Assembly (NCBI GenBank): GCA_018268785.1
Contig: JAFDVY010000023.1
Span: 1 to 40,999 of the forward strand
From: Acidobacteriota bacterium
GTDB lineage: Bacteria; Acidobacteriota; Terriglobia; Acidiferrales; UBA7541
Reading direction: 5' to 3'
DNA length: 40,999 nucleotides
Both the position numbers and the translations under genes were made by a program. Below the pieces are notes generated by a model. That model was not told the origin of the DNA, did not search any database, and saw only the letters and a list, made by a program, of their open reading frames with translations. Shown here piece by piece: positions 1 to 7,543 of this stretch (the first letter of the stretch is position 1; each line of letters starts with the position of its first letter).

Positions 1-197
1 AACAAAGGACTTTATCCCCCTTTAGAATCAACACATACACAAAACCGGGGGAGGGCGTCGGATTATGGTTAACCAAACCAGCCACCCTTCCTTTCACGAT
101 TTCTCTTCCACAATCAGGGCCGGCGGGTCGTTCTCCCCTGTCTATTGCTTGCATCCCCCCGCATCTAAGTCAAAATAGACCACGGTCATCCAGGCCA

Positions 198-1562
198 ATG
201 GAAGAGTCCGCCAAACTCGCGCCCGCCCCGCTCACCGCCGAACAGCCGGTGCCGCAATCGCTTTTTGTCTCTTTCCCTGAACAAGCCAAAACTCTCGCGC
301 TGCTCTATGAGGTCAGCCGCGAGCTTACGGCCATCCTTGATCGCGAAACGCTGCTTCGCAGCATCGCGGAACGCGTCAAGAAACTCGTCAACTATGACGT
401 CTTCACGGTGATGCTCTGGAATGAGCAGGCGCAACTGCTCGAAGGCGTCTTTGCCATGCACTACGAGAACACTATCCCTGCGCGGTTTCGCGTAAAGCTC
501 GGGGAAGGCATTACGGGCACTGCCGCGGAAACCCGCAAGACCATCAGCATCCCCGACGTTCGTCTGGATCCGCGTTACATTCACTGCGAGACCAGCCAAC
601 GTGTTCGCTCCGAGCTGGTCGTTCCTCTGCTTCTCCAGGACCGATTGATTGGGGTGCTCGATCTCGAATCCGCGGGTCCGAATTCGTTTACAGCCGAACA
701 TGAGCGCATGCTCTCCACGCTTTCCTCGTTTATTGCCATCGCGCTTGAAAATTCGCGGCTCTACGAAGATGCCCGCCGCAACGAACAACGCCTGCTCGGC
801 GAACTCGACACAGCCCGCGAAATTCAGCGCCAGCTTTTGCCGCGCGGCGCCCGGGAAGTTCCGGGGCTCCATATTGCGGCATCCTATGAACCTGCGCGCG
901 AACTCGGCGGCGACTTTTACGATTTTCTTCCCTACGGAAACGGGAAGCTGGCGCTCGTGCTTGGCGATGTTTCCGGGAAAGGAACCCCGGCGGCTCTTTT
1001 CGGATCGCTGGCGATAGGAATATTGCGCGAGCACGTGGTGGAACATCCTTGTCCGCCTGCGGAAATGCTGAAGATGCTGAACGGCCGCTTGTATGCGGCA
1101 CGCCTGGATGCACGCTTTGTCGCCATGTCTTTTGCCCTCTACGAGGCCGACGTGCGCCGCCTGACCATCGCCAGCGCGGGCGCTCCGCACCCGATTCTTG
1201 TCAGAAACGGAAGAGCCGAAGAAATTCGCATTGAAGGAGTGCCACTCGGCCTGCTCCCGGACATGGACTACGACGTCTACGTGCTGGACCTCCTTCCCGG
1301 CGATCTTGTCGTCTTTGCATCGGACGGGATTGCCGAGTCGGAAAATCCTCAGCATGAAGAATTTGGAAACGAACGCCTGCTTTCCATCTTGGCGAAAACT
1401 TCACCGCGCGAGTCTGTCGAGGATATTTCCGGCGCTATTCTGCTCGCGACGGATCAATTCAGTGGTTCGGCCCCGCCTCATGACGACCGCACGCTGCTCG
1501 TCTTGCGCGTTCAAGAAGAATCAAGCGGTGTCGACTACGCCCGCATGCCCGTCATCTACTGA
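198..1562 (+). CDS. GAF-domain PP2C (RsbU/SpoIIE-type) serine phosphatase
   Basis: This 454-residue soluble protein has a GAF sensor domain at about residues 45-188. A short helical linker containing REIQRQLLP (about 207-215) follows, the usual lead-in to SpoIIE/RsbU phosphatases. The PP2C-type domain spans about 225-438. Its metal-binding acidic motifs are all visible: GGDFYD (D239), GDVSGKG (D257), SDGI (D376) and HDDRT (D429/D430). Family knowledge says such proteins dephosphorylate an anti-anti-sigma (STAS) partner in response to a signal bound by the GAF domain. No kinase or STAS gene lies next to it here, so the partner is encoded elsewhere. The ATG was chosen because it begins the conserved sequence without an out-of-family extension. 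It is convergent with the M23 peptidase gene. The family and catalytic residues are clear; the signal and target are not. Confidence 0.93.
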   Translation: MEESAKLAPAPLTAEQPVPQSLFVSFPEQAKTLALLYEVSRELTAILDRETLLRSIAERVKKLVNYDVFTVMLWNEQAQLLEGVFAMHYENTIPARFRVKLGEGITGTAAETRKTISIPDVRLDPRYIHCETSQRVRSELVVPLLLQDRLIGVLDLESAGPNSFTAEHERMLSTLSSFIAIALENSRLYEDARRNEQRLLGELDTAREIQRQLLPRGAREVPGLHIAASYEPARELGGDFYDFLPYGNGKLALVLGDVSGKGTPAALFGSLAIGILREHVVEHPCPPAEMLKMLNGRLYAARLDARFVAMSFALYEADVRRLTIASAGAPHPILVRNGRAEEIRIEGVPLGLLPDMDYDVYVLDLLPGDLVVFASDGIAESENPQHEEFGNERLLSILAKTSPRESVEDISGAILLATDQFSGSAPPHDDRTLLVLRVQEESSGVDYARMPVIY

Positions 1563-1585
1563 GACAGGAAAATGGCAAGGTCGAA

Positions 1586-1622
1586 TGTCATCCCGAGCGA
1601 AGCGAGGGATCTGCTTTTTCTT
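1586..1622. repeat. Interspersed hairpin element (CCCGAGCGAAGCGAGGG type), possible terminator
   Basis: The segment holds the imperfect hairpin TCCCGAGCGAAGCGAGGGA (two internal mismatches) followed by the T-rich run CTGCTTTTTCTTT. It lies between two convergent genes, so it could end transcription of the phosphatase gene. Its ends resemble the element at 20291-20322 (GGATGAC and CCTTCG/CCCTCG blocks), so it may also be a member of a dispersed repeat family. Both roles are inferred from sequence. Confidence 0.5.
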
Positions 1623-1643
1623 TGGCGGCTTGGGAGCAGGGCA

Positions 1644-2924
1644 TCAGCGCGACGCGGTCGGCGCCGCGCCGTTCGCCGCGTTTGCCTGCAAAAGCTCGGG
1701 ATTCTTCAGAAGCGGCAGCCACTTTTCGCGCAGCTCGGCAAACTCCGGCCAGTTTTTTTTGGAAACGGGATCGGAAGGCGGCAAACCGAGTTTTTCGAAA
1801 TTCTTGTACTGCCCGCGCTGCAGAATGCGGAAATCCAGATGCGGTCCGGTGGAAAGCCCGGTGCTGCCGACCAGTCCGATGGTTTTGCCGATTTCAATGT
1901 GCTCGCCGCCACGAACGAACATCTTGGAAAGATGCAGGTACATCGTTTCGTAGCCGTTGGCGTGGGAAATCTGAATCATGTTTCCTTCGCCATTTTTGCG
2001 CCCGGCAAAAACAACTTTTCCGCTGCCAATCGTTTGCACGGGCGTGCCGATGGGCGCGCCATAATCAGTTCCCATGTGTGCGCGATACGTCTTCAGAATC
2101 GGATGGAACCGCGCTTTGCTGAAATGCGATGTGACCAGCGCGCCAAACTTAAGCGGCGACCTTAGAAACGCTTTCTGCAGGGATTTGCCGTCTGCGGTGT
2201 AGTAACCGGGCTGGCCTGCGGGATCGTGAAAGAGCAGCGCCTGATATTTTTTTCCGCCGTTGTCATATTCGGCGGCATAGATTTTTCCGTAGGCGGCGGT
2301 CTGTCCGTTCGCGTATTTTCTCTTTTCGAGAACGACGCGGAACGAGTCGCCTTTGCGCGGGTCGGTGTAAAAGTCGAGGTCGTATCCGAAAATTTGCGAA
2401 AGACGCATGGCGAGTTCGGCGGATTCGCCGGCGTCCTCAATGGCGTTGAAGAGCGAATCCTGTAGCGTGCCGCTGACGGCGACGATTTCTGTGCGCGAGG
2501 GAATTTCGCGGATCTGCGCAATGTAGCCTGTGTTTTCTGGCGTGATCTTGAGCATGCGATCCGCGTCGATCTTGTAGTCAATTTCGCGGAGCTGGCCTTC
2601 AATGGAGCGGCCGACAGTAACCGTATTTCCTGCGCGGACCTGGCGGAGATTGAACGCGCGTTGCGCGGCGGAGGAAGCGCCGGCTGCTTCATCCGCGGAG
2701 AGGCCGAATTTTTGCAGGATGGACGCGAAATTATCTCCAGCGCGGACTCGCTGATCCGTGGGAACTACAGTGTTTTCGTGGATGGTAGCGGCTACTTCTC
2801 CGGCGAGTTTGATTTCTCTGTCGAGGTCGGCAGTGGTTTTCAGGCGCTGTTGAAAGGTGTAAGCGAGTGTGGCGGAGCCCGCGAGAAACACCACCACAAG
2901 AATAACGATGAACTTGCGATTCAC
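1644..2924 (-). CDS. M23 family murein DD-endopeptidase (MepM-like)
   Basis: This is a membrane-anchored peptidoglycan hydrolase of about 426 residues. A single N-terminal transmembrane segment (FIVILVVVFLAGSATLAY) is followed by a LysM/OapA-like region (around VRAGDNFASILQKFGL) and a middle domain. A C-terminal lysostaphin-type M23 domain follows. Visible active-site motifs are HMGTDYG (first zinc His and Asp), YLHLSK (catalytic His) and STGPHLDFR. In the last motif the usual HxH reads H-L-D, so the expected third zinc His is an Asp. The GTG at 2924 was preferred because GGGGGAAGA lies just upstream and gives a compact MNRKF start; the in-frame GTG at 2942 lacks a Shine-Dalgarno. It probably trims peptide cross-links in the periplasm. 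It is divergent from the M14 gene. Confidence 0.92.
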   Translation of the reverse strand: MNRKFIVILVVVFLAGSATLAYTFQQRLKTTADLDREIKLAGEVAATIHENTVVPTDQRVRAGDNFASILQKFGLSADEAAGASSAAQRAFNLRQVRAGNTVTVGRSIEGQLREIDYKIDADRMLKITPENTGYIAQIREIPSRTEIVAVSGTLQDSLFNAIEDAGESAELAMRLSQIFGYDLDFYTDPRKGDSFRVVLEKRKYANGQTAAYGKIYAAEYDNGGKKYQALLFHDPAGQPGYYTADGKSLQKAFLRSPLKFGALVTSHFSKARFHPILKTYRAHMGTDYGAPIGTPVQTIGSGKVVFAGRKNGEGNMIQISHANGYETMYLHLSKMFVRGGEHIEIGKTIGLVGSTGLSTGPHLDFRILQRGQYKNFEKLGLPPSDPVSKKNWPEFAELREKWLPLLKNPELLQANAANGAAPTASR

Positions 2925-3128
2925 TCTTCCCCCAGACGCCACTCGCGGAATGCTCTTTCAGACTACCGCACACTATTGTTTAGTCTCAAGGAAAGAAGAG
3001 GTCAAAGCGCGAATTTTTCTTGTTTCCGAAAGAGCACCCGGGGGAGTTTGCCGGGATGAATTGGCAAAATTTGCCAGAGATAGTAAATTCCCCGCGCACC
3101 GGTTTGTCTGAGATTCCAGGAGATTTTG

Positions 3129-5954
3129 ATGAAGCGATTTCTTCCGCTGTTCTTGTTCATGAGTCTGGCGCAGATTGCGAATGCACAACGACAGAATCCC
3201 GCGGCGGATACGCCGGAGCCAGGGACGACGGAAGCGATTGCGAAAGCGACGACGGAGGCGCGGTTTTTGTCTCCGTGGGTTTCTTCCGTTCCTTCATCGA
3301 ACACGGTTCCCTCTCCAGAGAAATTTTTTGGGCGGATTATGGGCGCACCGGGAGAACTGGTGAATTCGGAACAGGCGGAGAAATATTTTCAGGCGCTTGC
3401 GGCGACCTCACCGCGCGTGAAGTTTTTCGCGATTGGAAAGAGTGAAGAGGGTCGTGACATCGTAATGATCGCGATTGCGGATGAAGCGGGGATGGAGAAC
3501 CTGGATCAACTGAAAAATGCGACGGCAATTCTGGGAGACCCGCGAAAAGCAGATGCAGCCGCGGCGGAGAAGCTAATTGCTTCCGGGCGAACGATTTACT
3601 ACCTGAATGCGGGATTACATTCAGATGAAACTGGTTCGACAGAATCCGTTTTGGAATTGGCGTACCGGTTGGCGGTATCTGAGCAGCCAATGATTCGAGG
3701 GATTCGAGAAAAGCTGGTGGTGCTGATCAATCCGGTTTGTAATCCGGATGGGCGCGACAAGGTGACGGACTGGTTTTACACGTACTTGAAGGGCAAAACG
3801 GACTATGGGAATTTGCCGCGGCAATCGCCGCCGTACTGGTCGAAGTACGCGTTCGTGGACATCAACCGCGACGCGCACCAGCAAACACATGAAACCACCA
3901 AGGCGGTTCACCGGATGTTTCATGAATGGCATCCGACAGTCGTGCATGATTTGCACGAGGCAGTGCCGCTATTGATGTCGTGGAATGGGACGGGTCCGTA
4001 CAACCCGAACATCGATCCGATTACGTACACGGAGTTTCTGGAGCAGGGTTTTCACGACGTGGAGGCGATGACGGCGCAGGGAATGCCAGGAGTTTCGACT
4101 TGGAATTTTGGAGAGGCGTTCAGCCACTTGTATCTGGATTCCGTGGCGATGAATCACAACGCGATCGGGCGGGGGTACGAGACGTTTGGGAATTCCAGCG
4201 CCGAAACCATGACGCGAAGGATCGAGCAGAGCGAAACGACGCGCGAGTGGTGGCGTCCAATGCCGCCGCCCGAGGAGTTTGTGTGGTCCGCTCGGGACAA
4301 TGTGAATTACAACGAGACGGGGATTCTGGCTTCGCTCGATTTTGCGGCGAAAAATTCCAAAGAGATGCTTAGGAATTTCTATACGAAGAGTTTTCATTCC
4401 TGGCAGAAGGGTTTACACGAAGCGCCCTATGCGTTCCTGATTCCAGCGGATCAAGGCGATCCGGCGCGGGTGGCGCAACTGGTGGCACGACTGCTTGGGC
4501 AACACATCGAGGTTGGGCGCGCACAGGGTACGATTCGAGTGAAGGAAGGCGAATTCCCTGCAGGGACGTTTGTGGTGCGGTTGGATCAGCCATACAGGAA
4601 CTATGCAGTGGATTTGCTGTCACCGCAGCACTATCCGAAGGATGGCGGCGAACCGTACGACGATTTGTCCTGGAATTTTGTGAGCAACTATCACCTGAGC
4701 GCGATTGCAACGGCAGACGCGACAATCCGGTCGGCAACACTAACAGCGGTAACGGAAGTGCCGAAGACGGCAGGTACGGTATCTGGCGAGGGGCCGGTAT
4801 TTTTGTTGCGAGATACAGGGCAGGAGGGAATGCTCGCGGCGCGGTACGCGCTGGCGAAATTCAAGGTAGAAATTGCGGAAAGAAGATTTTCTGCAGGTGG
4901 AATGGAGCTCCCAGCCGGATCATGGATTTTCCCGGCACAAGATGGATTGTCTGATGCGTTGCGTAAGACCGCTGGCAACGCGGGGCTGTCGTTTGTAAGC
5001 GCGAGCGAGGAACCAAGCGTGGCGAAGCACGAAGCGCCGGCGCCGCGGATCGGAGTGTGGGTACCGTGGGCGGATACGGATTCGATTGGATGGATTCGCT
5101 ACATTCTGGATCAGCGCAAGGTGCCGTATGTCTATTTGCGCGACGAGGATATTCGCGCTGGCGGATTGCACGAGAAAGTGGATGTACTTTTGTACGGACA
5201 CGTTGATTTGGAACTGGCAGAGCAGATTCAGGGATTGCCAAAAAAGTGGAGTCCGATGCCGTTCAAGAAAACGGAAAAGACGCCGAGCTTTGGGACTCCT
5301 GCGGAATCGGACGATATTACCGGCGGGATCGGTTATGAAGGGCTTGGGCAGATTGAAAAATTTGTGAACGACGGTGGATTGCTGGTGACGCTGGGAAGCG
5401 GTTCGATGCTGGCGCTGGAGGGGGGAATTGTGCGAGGCGTGCGACGAGTTGCCGGCGGAGTACCGCGAAGTTCGCAAGGCGGAGGCGCGGCCGCGGCAGA
5501 GGAATCGCAAAATGCAGTGACGCGAACGCCAGGCGCTCATGTGCGCGTGAACTTTGTCCGGCCGGAACATCCAATTGCGTATGGCTATCCAAAAGAGACC
5601 TATGTGTTCCGGCAGAACTTTCCTTTGTACGATGCGCCGCGAAAGTGGCTGCGGATGGCGTACTGCACCTCCTGTTTGGATGGACCGGAAGATCGCAGCG
5701 GGATAGTGATGGAGTGGGGCGATAGGGATGGAGCGCCGTTATTGGTAAGCGGGCAGGTTTGGGGCGAGCAAGGATTGATCGGGCGCCCCGCGATTTTGGA
5801 TATGCCTGTAGGCAAGGGGCATGTGGTGAGCTTCAATTTCAATCCGATGCATCGGGACATGAATCGAGGAGATCATCGCTTGCTTTGGAACGCGATTCTG
5901 AACTGGGAAGCGATACTAAATCAGCGCGAGGGACCCAGTTCCACGTCCAAATAG
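3129..5954 (+). CDS. Secreted M14 family zinc carboxypeptidase
   Basis: This protein of about 941 residues has a signal peptide (KRFLPLFLFMSLAQIANA). An M14 catalytic domain runs from about residue 60 to 400. Zinc ligands are visible in LHSDETGS (H164, E167) and VVHDLHE (H276), and substrate-binding NRD is at 246-248. The remaining two thirds is a long extension. Its last 300 residues, beginning near APRIGVWVPW, resemble the glutamine-amidotransferase-like domain often attached to large M14 peptidases of soil bacteria. The function is probably extracytoplasmic peptide hydrolysis for nutrition. The ATG at 3129 was chosen because AGGAG sits six bases upstream; the TTG at 3126 has no support. 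The extreme C-terminus (ILDMPVGKG to LNWEAIL) reappears as a decayed copy near 6.9 kb. Confidence 0.92.
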   Translation: MKRFLPLFLFMSLAQIANAQRQNPAADTPEPGTTEAIAKATTEARFLSPWVSSVPSSNTVPSPEKFFGRIMGAPGELVNSEQAEKYFQALAATSPRVKFFAIGKSEEGRDIVMIAIADEAGMENLDQLKNATAILGDPRKADAAAAEKLIASGRTIYYLNAGLHSDETGSTESVLELAYRLAVSEQPMIRGIREKLVVLINPVCNPDGRDKVTDWFYTYLKGKTDYGNLPRQSPPYWSKYAFVDINRDAHQQTHETTKAVHRMFHEWHPTVVHDLHEAVPLLMSWNGTGPYNPNIDPITYTEFLEQGFHDVEAMTAQGMPGVSTWNFGEAFSHLYLDSVAMNHNAIGRGYETFGNSSAETMTRRIEQSETTREWWRPMPPPEEFVWSARDNVNYNETGILASLDFAAKNSKEMLRNFYTKSFHSWQKGLHEAPYAFLIPADQGDPARVAQLVARLLGQHIEVGRAQGTIRVKEGEFPAGTFVVRLDQPYRNYAVDLLSPQHYPKDGGEPYDDLSWNFVSNYHLSAIATADATIRSATLTAVTEVPKTAGTVSGEGPVFLLRDTGQEGMLAARYALAKFKVEIAERRFSAGGMELPAGSWIFPAQDGLSDALRKTAGNAGLSFVSASEEPSVAKHEAPAPRIGVWVPWADTDSIGWIRYILDQRKVPYVYLRDEDIRAGGLHEKVDVLLYGHVDLELAEQIQGLPKKWSPMPFKKTEKTPSFGTPAESDDITGGIGYEGLGQIEKFVNDGGLLVTLGSGSMLALEGGIVRGVRRVAGGVPRSSQGGGAAAAEESQNAVTRTPGAHVRVNFVRPEHPIAYGYPKETYVFRQNFPLYDAPRKWLRMAYCTSCLDGPEDRSGIVMEWGDRDGAPLLVSGQVWGEQGLIGRPAILDMPVGKGHVVSFNFNPMHRDMNRGDHRLLWNAILNWEAILNQREGPSSTSK

Positions 5955-5959
5955 CGCCT

Positions 5960-5981
5960 TCAAAGCGACGGATCGCTTTGA
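5960..5981 (+). terminator. Perfect 9-bp hairpin after the M14 gene
   Basis: TCAAAGCGA and TCGCTTTGA form a perfect 9-bp stem with a CGGA tetraloop, starting six bases after the stop codon. There is no clear T-run, so factor-independent termination would be weak. An mRNA 3'-end stabilising role is equally possible. Confidence 0.45.
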
Positions 5982-6032
5982 GTTGACGTGGAAACAGGCG
6001 AAGAGTAGCGTTTTTCGAAAGTGTGAGTTCAG

Positions 6033-6818
6033 ATGTGTAGACAGTTTCTTATTAATGTGAGCGCCTTCCTCTTCGGAATTGTCTGCCTTTTCCCTCCGCA
6101 GCAGAATCACTCTGCCGCTGTTGTTTCAGATTTCGACCTTGAAGGTGTGGCCATCTTTCAGTGCCAGTGCACTGCCCACGCGTGCCCTTGCCAGAAAAAT
6201 GGCGCACCTACGCATGGAACATGCGAGGCGGCGGATTTCGTTCACATCCGGAGCGGCCGTTATGGAAAGACCCGGCTTGATGGATTAAACGCTGCGGTAA
6301 TTGGAAATTTAGTGGACCAGAACAAGAGCAGGCTCTACGCGACGATTTACATCGACGAGAAAGCGGATCCCGCGCAACGTGCAGCGTTGAACTCAATCGA
6401 GCAGTTTCTCAACGGCGCGTATGAAACTTCGTCGCAACAAGCATCCCGGGTGAAGGTTGTAGCAATCACGTTCAGCGAGTCTCTGGACAAGACTTTCTAT
6501 GAAATAGAGATTCCCGGCGTTTTGCATGAGCAAACCATCCTGAAGCGCGATGCCTCCGGTAAGCCTGTGTCGAACGAGACGGCCATGGATAGTTGGGCGA
6601 ACAGGGAGCATTACGCAGACAACGTAAAATTCGAGTATCACGACAAGCAATCTCGCAAGGCCTGGGATCATTCCGGGGGATATGCCAACGTTAAGTATTT
6701 TCATTTGACGAAAAAGATGTACGACGACAAAGAAATGCTCGGGCAGTACGGCGATTTCTCGGGGCACTGGACTTCAGAGCAGCTAGCGCTAATCCACAAA
6801 CAAAGGCTTTCGGAATAA
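6033..6818 (+). CDS. DUF1326 domain protein with signal peptide
   Basis: This is a 261-residue protein. The N-terminus is hydrophobic (FLINVSAFLFGIVCLF) and looks like a signal peptide or anchor. The mature part opens with a cysteine pattern CQCTAHACPC followed by PTHGTC and SGRYGKTRLDGL, which is the arrangement of the DUF1326 family. That family has no established biochemical role. The four clustered cysteines suggest metal binding or disulphides in the periplasm. The C-terminal half is less typical and ends in a Tyr/His-rich stretch. The start is the first ATG and lacks a strong Shine-Dalgarno. A weak promoter-like pair (TTGACG, 17 bases, TAGCGT) lies at 5983-6011. The family call is good; the function is unknown. 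Confidence 0.8.
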   Translation: MCRQFLINVSAFLFGIVCLFPPQQNHSAAVVSDFDLEGVAIFQCQCTAHACPCQKNGAPTHGTCEAADFVHIRSGRYGKTRLDGLNAAVIGNLVDQNKSRLYATIYIDEKADPAQRAALNSIEQFLNGAYETSSQQASRVKVVAITFSESLDKTFYEIEIPGVLHEQTILKRDASGKPVSNETAMDSWANREHYADNVKFEYHDKQSRKAWDHSGGYANVKYFHLTKKMYDDKEMLGQYGDFSGHWTSEQLALIHKQRLSE

Positions 6819-6856
6819 TGGCAGATGAGATGCGAAACGAAATACTCTGTGGACTG

Positions 6857-6998
6857 CGATTTTGGATATGCAGGCGGGAAAGGGCGTTTCGTGAATTTCG
6901 AATCCGATGTATCGCGGCATGAATAGTGGGGAGCCCGATTGTTGAGGAATGCAATCTTGAATTGGCAAGCGATCTTGGCTGTTGCGACGAAGAACTAA
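6857..6998 (+). pseudogene. Decayed 3' end of an M14 carboxypeptidase gene
   Basis: Read with frameshifts, this stretch encodes AILDMQAGKG, then NPMYRGMNSGEP, then RLLRNAILNWQAILA and finally a TAA. It matches the C-terminus of the intact M14 protein at 3129-5954 (AILDMPVGKG, NPMHRDMN, RLLWNAILNWEAIL). At least two frame changes and a stop interrupt it, and nothing upstream remains. It is therefore the tail of a lost paralogue. Its stop codon (6996-6998) overlaps the stop end of the broken ParE gene on the opposite strand, so the two remnants meet end to end. Confidence 0.82.
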
Positions 6999-7293
6999 GA
7001 GCGGCGTTTCCAATAGCCGGGCCGTCGGTGACCATGCGCAACCGCTAGTACATGAGTTCGAGAAGCCGTGGTGTGGTAGATGACGAGAAATGGAAAGCTG
7101 GGAGTTTTGATGTGTCTCGTTCCCCGCACATACGGAGGCCAGCGGTCGGGAGCGTCATGAATCATGTCGAGCGCTTGTTCATACTCGATGATGAACCGTT
7201 CTGCTACACGCGGACTCTGTTCGCGGTCCAATCCGCAGCTTCCTTCGCTTCAGCAATAGCAGCGGGGTGAACGATGAATTGTCTGCCTGTCAT
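6995..7293 (-). pseudogene. ParE/RelE-family toxin, frameshifted
   Basis: The reading frame starts with an ATG at 7293 that overlaps the antitoxin stop by four bases (ATGA). It gives MTGRQFIVHPAAIAEAKEAADW. After the Trp codon the frame is lost. Continuing one frame over, from about 7231, gives REQSPRVAERFIIEYEQAL and on through RHIKTPSFPFLVIYHTTASRTHVLAVAHGHRRPGYWKRR, the typical ParE C-terminus. Adding one base after TGG (TGG-TAC-CGC) would join both halves into a normal protein of about 98 residues. The shift therefore looks like a one-base deletion. Family function: ribosome-independent toxin acting on DNA gyrase (ParE) or mRNA (RelE). As sequenced the toxin should be inactive, unless the base is a sequencing error. 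Confidence 0.8.
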
Positions 7294-7520
7294 TCGAGGG
7301 TAGAACGAACCTGTCGCTTAGCTTCTTCGATGGATAGGCCTTGCACTTCTCCGGAATGGAGTTGAGCCATGCGACGTTCGATTTCGGCCTGCCAAGCGGC
7401 CTGGACTTCCAGATCGGCGGAGGAATCGAGACTATCGAGGATTTGGGCGGCGAGGTCTGCGCGCTCCTCAATGGAAAGCTCAAGGGCTTGTTTGAAAAGC
7501 TCCGCTGATTTGGGGCTCAT
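7290..7520 (-). CDS. Addiction-module antitoxin (unstable antitoxin / TIGR02574 type)
   Basis: This 76-residue acidic helical protein has the family pattern IEERADLAAQILDSLD near the N-terminus and AWQAEIERRMAQL in the middle. It ends with SIEEAKRQVRSTLE. This is the putative addiction module component family that accompanies ParE/RelE toxins. It lies immediately upstream of the toxin with an ATGA overlap, the classic coupled arrangement. It starts 23 bases after the S41 peptidase stop and could be cotranscribed with it. However, TACAAT stands six bases before its ATG, which would give a leaderless transcript from its own promoter. The antitoxin frame is intact while the toxin is frameshifted. 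Confidence 0.85.
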   Translation of the reverse strand: MSPKSAELFKQALELSIEERADLAAQILDSLDSSADLEVQAAWQAEIERRMAQLHSGEVQGLSIEEAKRQVRSTLE

Positions 7521-7526
7521 GTGTTG

Positions 7527-7532
7527 ATTGTA
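7527..7532 (-). promoter_or_regulatory. -10 box (TACAAT) for a leaderless antitoxin mRNA
   Basis: TACAAT matches five of six bases of the sigma-70 -10 consensus and ends six bases before the antitoxin ATG. Transcription would start at or next to the A of the start codon. There is no Shine-Dalgarno before this ATG. No good -35 is visible. Confidence 0.45.
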
Positions 7533-7543
7533 GCGCTGGCCGG

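Noticed and set aside
186..1355. 389-residue open frame antisense to the GAF-PP2C gene
   Set aside because: It lies entirely opposite a gene with complete catalytic motifs, its sequence is Arg/His-rich without domain patterns, and it has no ribosome-binding site. It is a shadow of GC-rich coding DNA.
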